DNA of 15,767 bases from JAABTH01 sp964492615 (GTDB lineage Bacteria > Bacillota > Dethiobacteria > DTU022): contig CAZBKZ010000051.1 in the NCBI GenBank assembly GCA_964492615.1, forward strand, positions 1 through 15,767, read 5' to 3'. Shown here in pieces: positions 13,847 to 15,767 of this stretch. Position numbers and translations under genes: made by a program. The number at the start of each line of letters is the position of its first letter. Positions within the stretch are counted from its first letter, which is position 1. The notes under the pieces were generated by a model that was given only the letters and a program-made list of their open reading frames with translations, did not search any database and was not told the origin of the DNA.

Positions 13847-15226
13847 CTATCGCTGTTTTCTAATCACTAAAACAAACAATACAACAATAATTAACAGCAT
13901 TACCAGCAGCAGAAGATACAGGGCCGGAGAAGCTGATGCTTGCGGAGCGGCCAAAGTTTCAACAGTTAGGCCGGCAGGTAAGCTTTCGCTGCCAAAATAA
14001 TTGTTATCGCCGAACCACCTGGCTCTTACAAGCCATGCTCCAGACTGATCCGGGTTGGCAGAATCGGTAAATGTGCCGTCAATATTAGTATTTACATGCT
14101 TAATCATTTCAAATCCATCAGGACGTGTATAAAGAAGCTCAATTGGCACTACCAGCGGTGGTGATAATGTGCCGGTTACCGATACAGCTTCACCTGTTTT
14201 TATTGACGGCGGATCAATGGACAATGTTATTATGCTGGTTTCCCTGTTTTCAGCTATAATCAGGCTTAAGGTTGTTGAATGAGTTTTGCCGCCCCCATTA
14301 CCGGTAACCGTAAATGGGTAAGTGCCGGGCGCAAGTGAAGAATCTATAATTATAGAAAGCAGCGAACTGAAATCGGGTTCGGCTGATGATATGCTGAATG
14401 ACGAAGCAGCGCCTGTTGGCAGCCCTGTTAACGATAAAGCGACAGGTTGAGAAGTTCCGGCCAGGCGTTTCACTCCAATTTCAAAGTTTACGGTTTGCCC
14501 TGGCTCAGTTGAATGAAATGAAGGCATTGCTGTCAAACGAAAATCAAAATCAGCTTTAGTTACATTGTCTTCCCATGGCCACAAACGATACCACCAGGAA
14601 CCAAACCAGCCCCAGCCATCATGAGGCCACCACTGGCGCCACCAATACCAAAAACCATTATTGTCATCGGTATCATCCAACCGCTGGTCATCTTGATCTG
14701 TGTTGAAATCTGTTTCTTCCCCGGAAGGAGGAGGCGGCCAGTAGCCAGAATCACACTTTTTTATTCCTGTATCTGCAACAACAATTGTCAGTATCTGGTA
14801 CGATGGATAGGCAAAGGGGTCATTACCCTTGGGGAAGGCATAAATTCTTACCCTGTAAGTACCAGGCTTTTCCCAGGGAGCGACGACTCCAAGAGTAATA
14901 ACTTTCTCATAATCAGTTCCAACTGGTCGCTCGCCATCTTTGCCGTCAAAGTAGGCAGAGGAGATTAAAGTGCCCGGGCCTGACCATGTGCCCTCAGATA
15001 GTTCATCAAACATAAGTTCTATCGGTTTATCTTTGTAATCAGCTTCAACATTAACCACAAATGAAGCTTTGCATTGAGGTGGTGCAATATATATGGTTTC
15101 TGGGTAAATAGAAATACGCCAGGGTAGCGGAGAGGCAGAAGCTGGTAATGGATCAGCAATCAAAAATAAGACCGGTAACAAGCAAAGAAAGGACACAAAC
15201 AGTGTGATTCTTCCAACCGCTCTCAT
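13847..15226 (-). CDS. Exported, membrane-anchored protein with Ig-like regions and a tryptophan-rich patch
   Basis: From ATG at 15226, five bases after GGGGAG, there are 459 residues; a GTG at 15247 overlaps that site. A signal peptide ends near PASAS, and a C-terminal hydrophobic helix followed by RKQR anchors the protein in the membrane with its bulk outside. Two or three beta-rich, Ig-like regions can be traced: SIYPETIYIAPPQ to ILTIVVADTG, then FRLTAMPSFHSTEPGQTVNF to TLSLIIAE, then SIDPPSIKTGEAVSVTG to VET. Between the first two come a Pro linker (PPPPSGEE), an acidic stretch (TDQDDQRLDDTDDNN) and a segment with 11 Trp in 28 residues. The beta regions recall CARDB/archaeal-type surface proteins. 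No enzyme motif is seen. Confidence 0.8.
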   Translation of the reverse strand: MRAVGRITLFVSFLCLLPVLFLIADPLPASASPLPWRISIYPETIYIAPPQCKASFVVNVEADYKDKPIELMFDELSEGTWSGPGTLISSAYFDGKDGERPVGTDYEKVITLGVVAPWEKPGTYRVRIYAFPKGNDPFAYPSYQILTIVVADTGIKKCDSGYWPPPPSGEETDFNTDQDDQRLDDTDDNNGFWYWWRQWWPHDGWGWFGSWWYRLWPWEDNVTKADFDFRLTAMPSFHSTEPGQTVNFEIGVKRLAGTSQPVALSLTGLPTGAASSFSISSAEPDFSSLLSIIIDSSLAPGTYPFTVTGNGGGKTHSTTLSLIIAENRETSIITLSIDPPSIKTGEAVSVTGTLSPPLVVPIELLYTRPDGFEMIKHVNTNIDGTFTDSANPDQSGAWLVRARWFGDNNYFGSESLPAGLTVETLAAPQASASPALYLLLLVMLLIIVVLFVLVIRKQR

Positions 15227-15283
15227 CATATCTCCCCACCTATTCACGCAAGTTTTTAGAAACGCGAAAAACGGAAAGATAAA

Positions 15284-15313
15284 AATATATTGTTATTTGA
15301 ATATTACGCCCAA
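15284..15313 (-). promoter_or_regulatory. Possible promoter of the tryptophan-rich protein gene
   Basis: On the minus strand TTGGGC (complement of 15308-15313) and TATATT (complement of 15284-15289) are 18 bases apart in an AT-rich stretch, about 50 to 60 bases before the start. The -35 box is only partly consensus. Confidence 0.35.
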
Positions 15314-15317
15314 CATA

Positions 15318-15464
15318 ATGAATAGTCAAGAAGATCGAAACAGCATTAAATGCATTATACCAGAGGCAGCTAACTTCCCAGGAACAACTGCTTTTAGTAA
15401 TGTTCCATGGAATACGCTTTTTTATGAAAAAATGGGTTTCTGGCGGTTGCAGGAATCAGCATAG
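15318..15464 (+). pseudogene. C-terminal relic of a GNAT acetyltransferase
   Basis: The last 48 codons before TAG at 15462 contain PGTTAFSNVPWNTLFYEKMG followed by FWRL. This matches the acetyl-CoA-binding C-terminal block of GNAT N-acetyltransferases (LTTFxxVPWNxPFYxxLGF). The preceding catalytic half of the fold is absent, and the ATG at 15318 has no ribosome binding site. The gene fragment therefore appears to be a leftover, cut at the left by divergent sequence and ending against a truncated gene on the other strand. Confidence 0.5.
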
Positions 15465-15651
15465 TTCCCCCCAGGGTAAACAAAAAATTGTCTTCCTCCT
15501 GGCAGAGTGCCTCTACATCAAACTTTCCTTTTTCCTCTTTAGACGAAGTATTATAGCCGGCAATCATCCAGTCAACCTTGCCATATTTAATCAGGCAGCC
15601 AAGCAGAAACAGAAACAGGGCGAGGGAAAGATGGAGTAATGTCTGTGTCAT
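15394..15651 (-). pseudogene. DUF3784 membrane protein, 3' end lost
   Basis: From the ATG at 15651, nine bases after AAAGGAA, the frame gives one membrane segment and then IKYGKVDWMIAGYNTSSKEE followed by KGKFDVEAL. This is the signature of DUF3784 proteins (LIxGYNTMSKEEKxKxD), small membrane proteins of unknown role with two or three helices. Homology continues to about NFLFTLGGTML (residue 68 or so). The last 17 residues are the antisense of the neighbouring GNAT relic, so the second hydrophobic region has been replaced. A start at 15720 would add residues encoded by the REP-like repeat and is rejected. Confidence 0.55.
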
Positions 15652-15687
15652 TCTTATAAATTCCTTTGCGCATGTTTGAATTAATTT

Positions 15688-15736
15688 GAACACAAAGGGA
15701 CGGTTCTTTTGGGAACACAAAGGGACGGTTCTTTTG
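15688..15736. repeat. Two tandem copies of a 24-bp REP-like sequence
   Basis: Two identical 24-base copies, at 15688-15711 and 15713-15736, are separated by one G. Each contains AACACAAAGGGACGGTTC and TTTTG. With the flanking TGTT, the second copy can form a hairpin of AACACAAA with TTTTGTGTT around GGGACGGTTC. The GGGACGGT core is also found, slightly altered, in the ends of the 737-947 and 8359-8487 elements. Confidence 0.7.
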
Positions 15737-15767
15737 TGTTGATTTAAGATCGCCTTTTTGTTATTGT

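Overview
The window looks like the chromosome of a low-to-moderate GC, Gram-positive, anaerobic bacterium, most likely of the Clostridia/Peptococcaceae type. The reasons are a NiaR-type (HTH plus 3H domain) regulator beside a nadA-nadB-nadC operon, strong GGAGG-like ribosome binding sites often paired with GTG or TTG starts, a membrane 4Fe-4S polyferredoxin next to a Crp/Fnr regulator, and many relics of REP-associated tyrosine transposases (RAYTs). This is inference from gene content; no rRNA, tRNA or CRISPR array was seen.

Layout. 1-152: one end of an IS3-family element with the start of orfA (minus strand). It has cut off the 5' part of a DUF3307 membrane protein gene (153-719). 737-947: a RAYT-derived miniature element in a convergent gap. 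962-1660: a vapBC toxin-antitoxin pair (minus strand) with a clear promoter and an operator palindrome over the -10 box. 1660-2340: gene relics and a second type of RAYT-derived element with perfect 11-bp terminal inverted repeats. 2342-6176: four closely spaced minus-strand genes, in transcription order an SMC/OLD-like AAA ATPase, an overlapping DUF4276 protein, a divergent sodium/calcium-exchanger-like membrane protein and a unique exported protein. The ATPase/DUF4276 pair resembles two-gene anti-phage modules; the two downstream genes are the unusual part. 6251-6556: a small coiled-coil stress-type protein. 6557-6926: relics and another repeat.

6927-8332: a Crp/Fnr-family regulator (minus) is divergent from a NapH-like polyferredoxin (plus). 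The shared gap holds a perfect 7+2+7 palindrome centred about 41.5 bp before the predicted transcription start, the classical class II Crp/Fnr activator position. 8359-8487: a RAYT-derived element, again between convergent genes. 8511-12442: nadA-nadB-nadC, the de novo route from aspartate to nicotinate mononucleotide, preceded by the niaR repressor gene. Both nadA and niaR have recognisable sigma-70-type promoters, with a candidate NiaR site just inside the nadA transcript.

12443-15767: an unrecognised ORF remnant; a short CBS-MgtE magnesium transporter split into two frames, apparently by one missing A in an A6 tract; a large wall- or membrane-anchored exported protein with 11 tryptophans in 28 residues; then decayed DNA in which a GNAT acetyltransferase tail is joined tail-to-tail with a truncated DUF3784 gene, and a 24-bp tandem REP-like repeat at the right edge. 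The stretches between operons are therefore unusually rich in repeat elements and gene debris.
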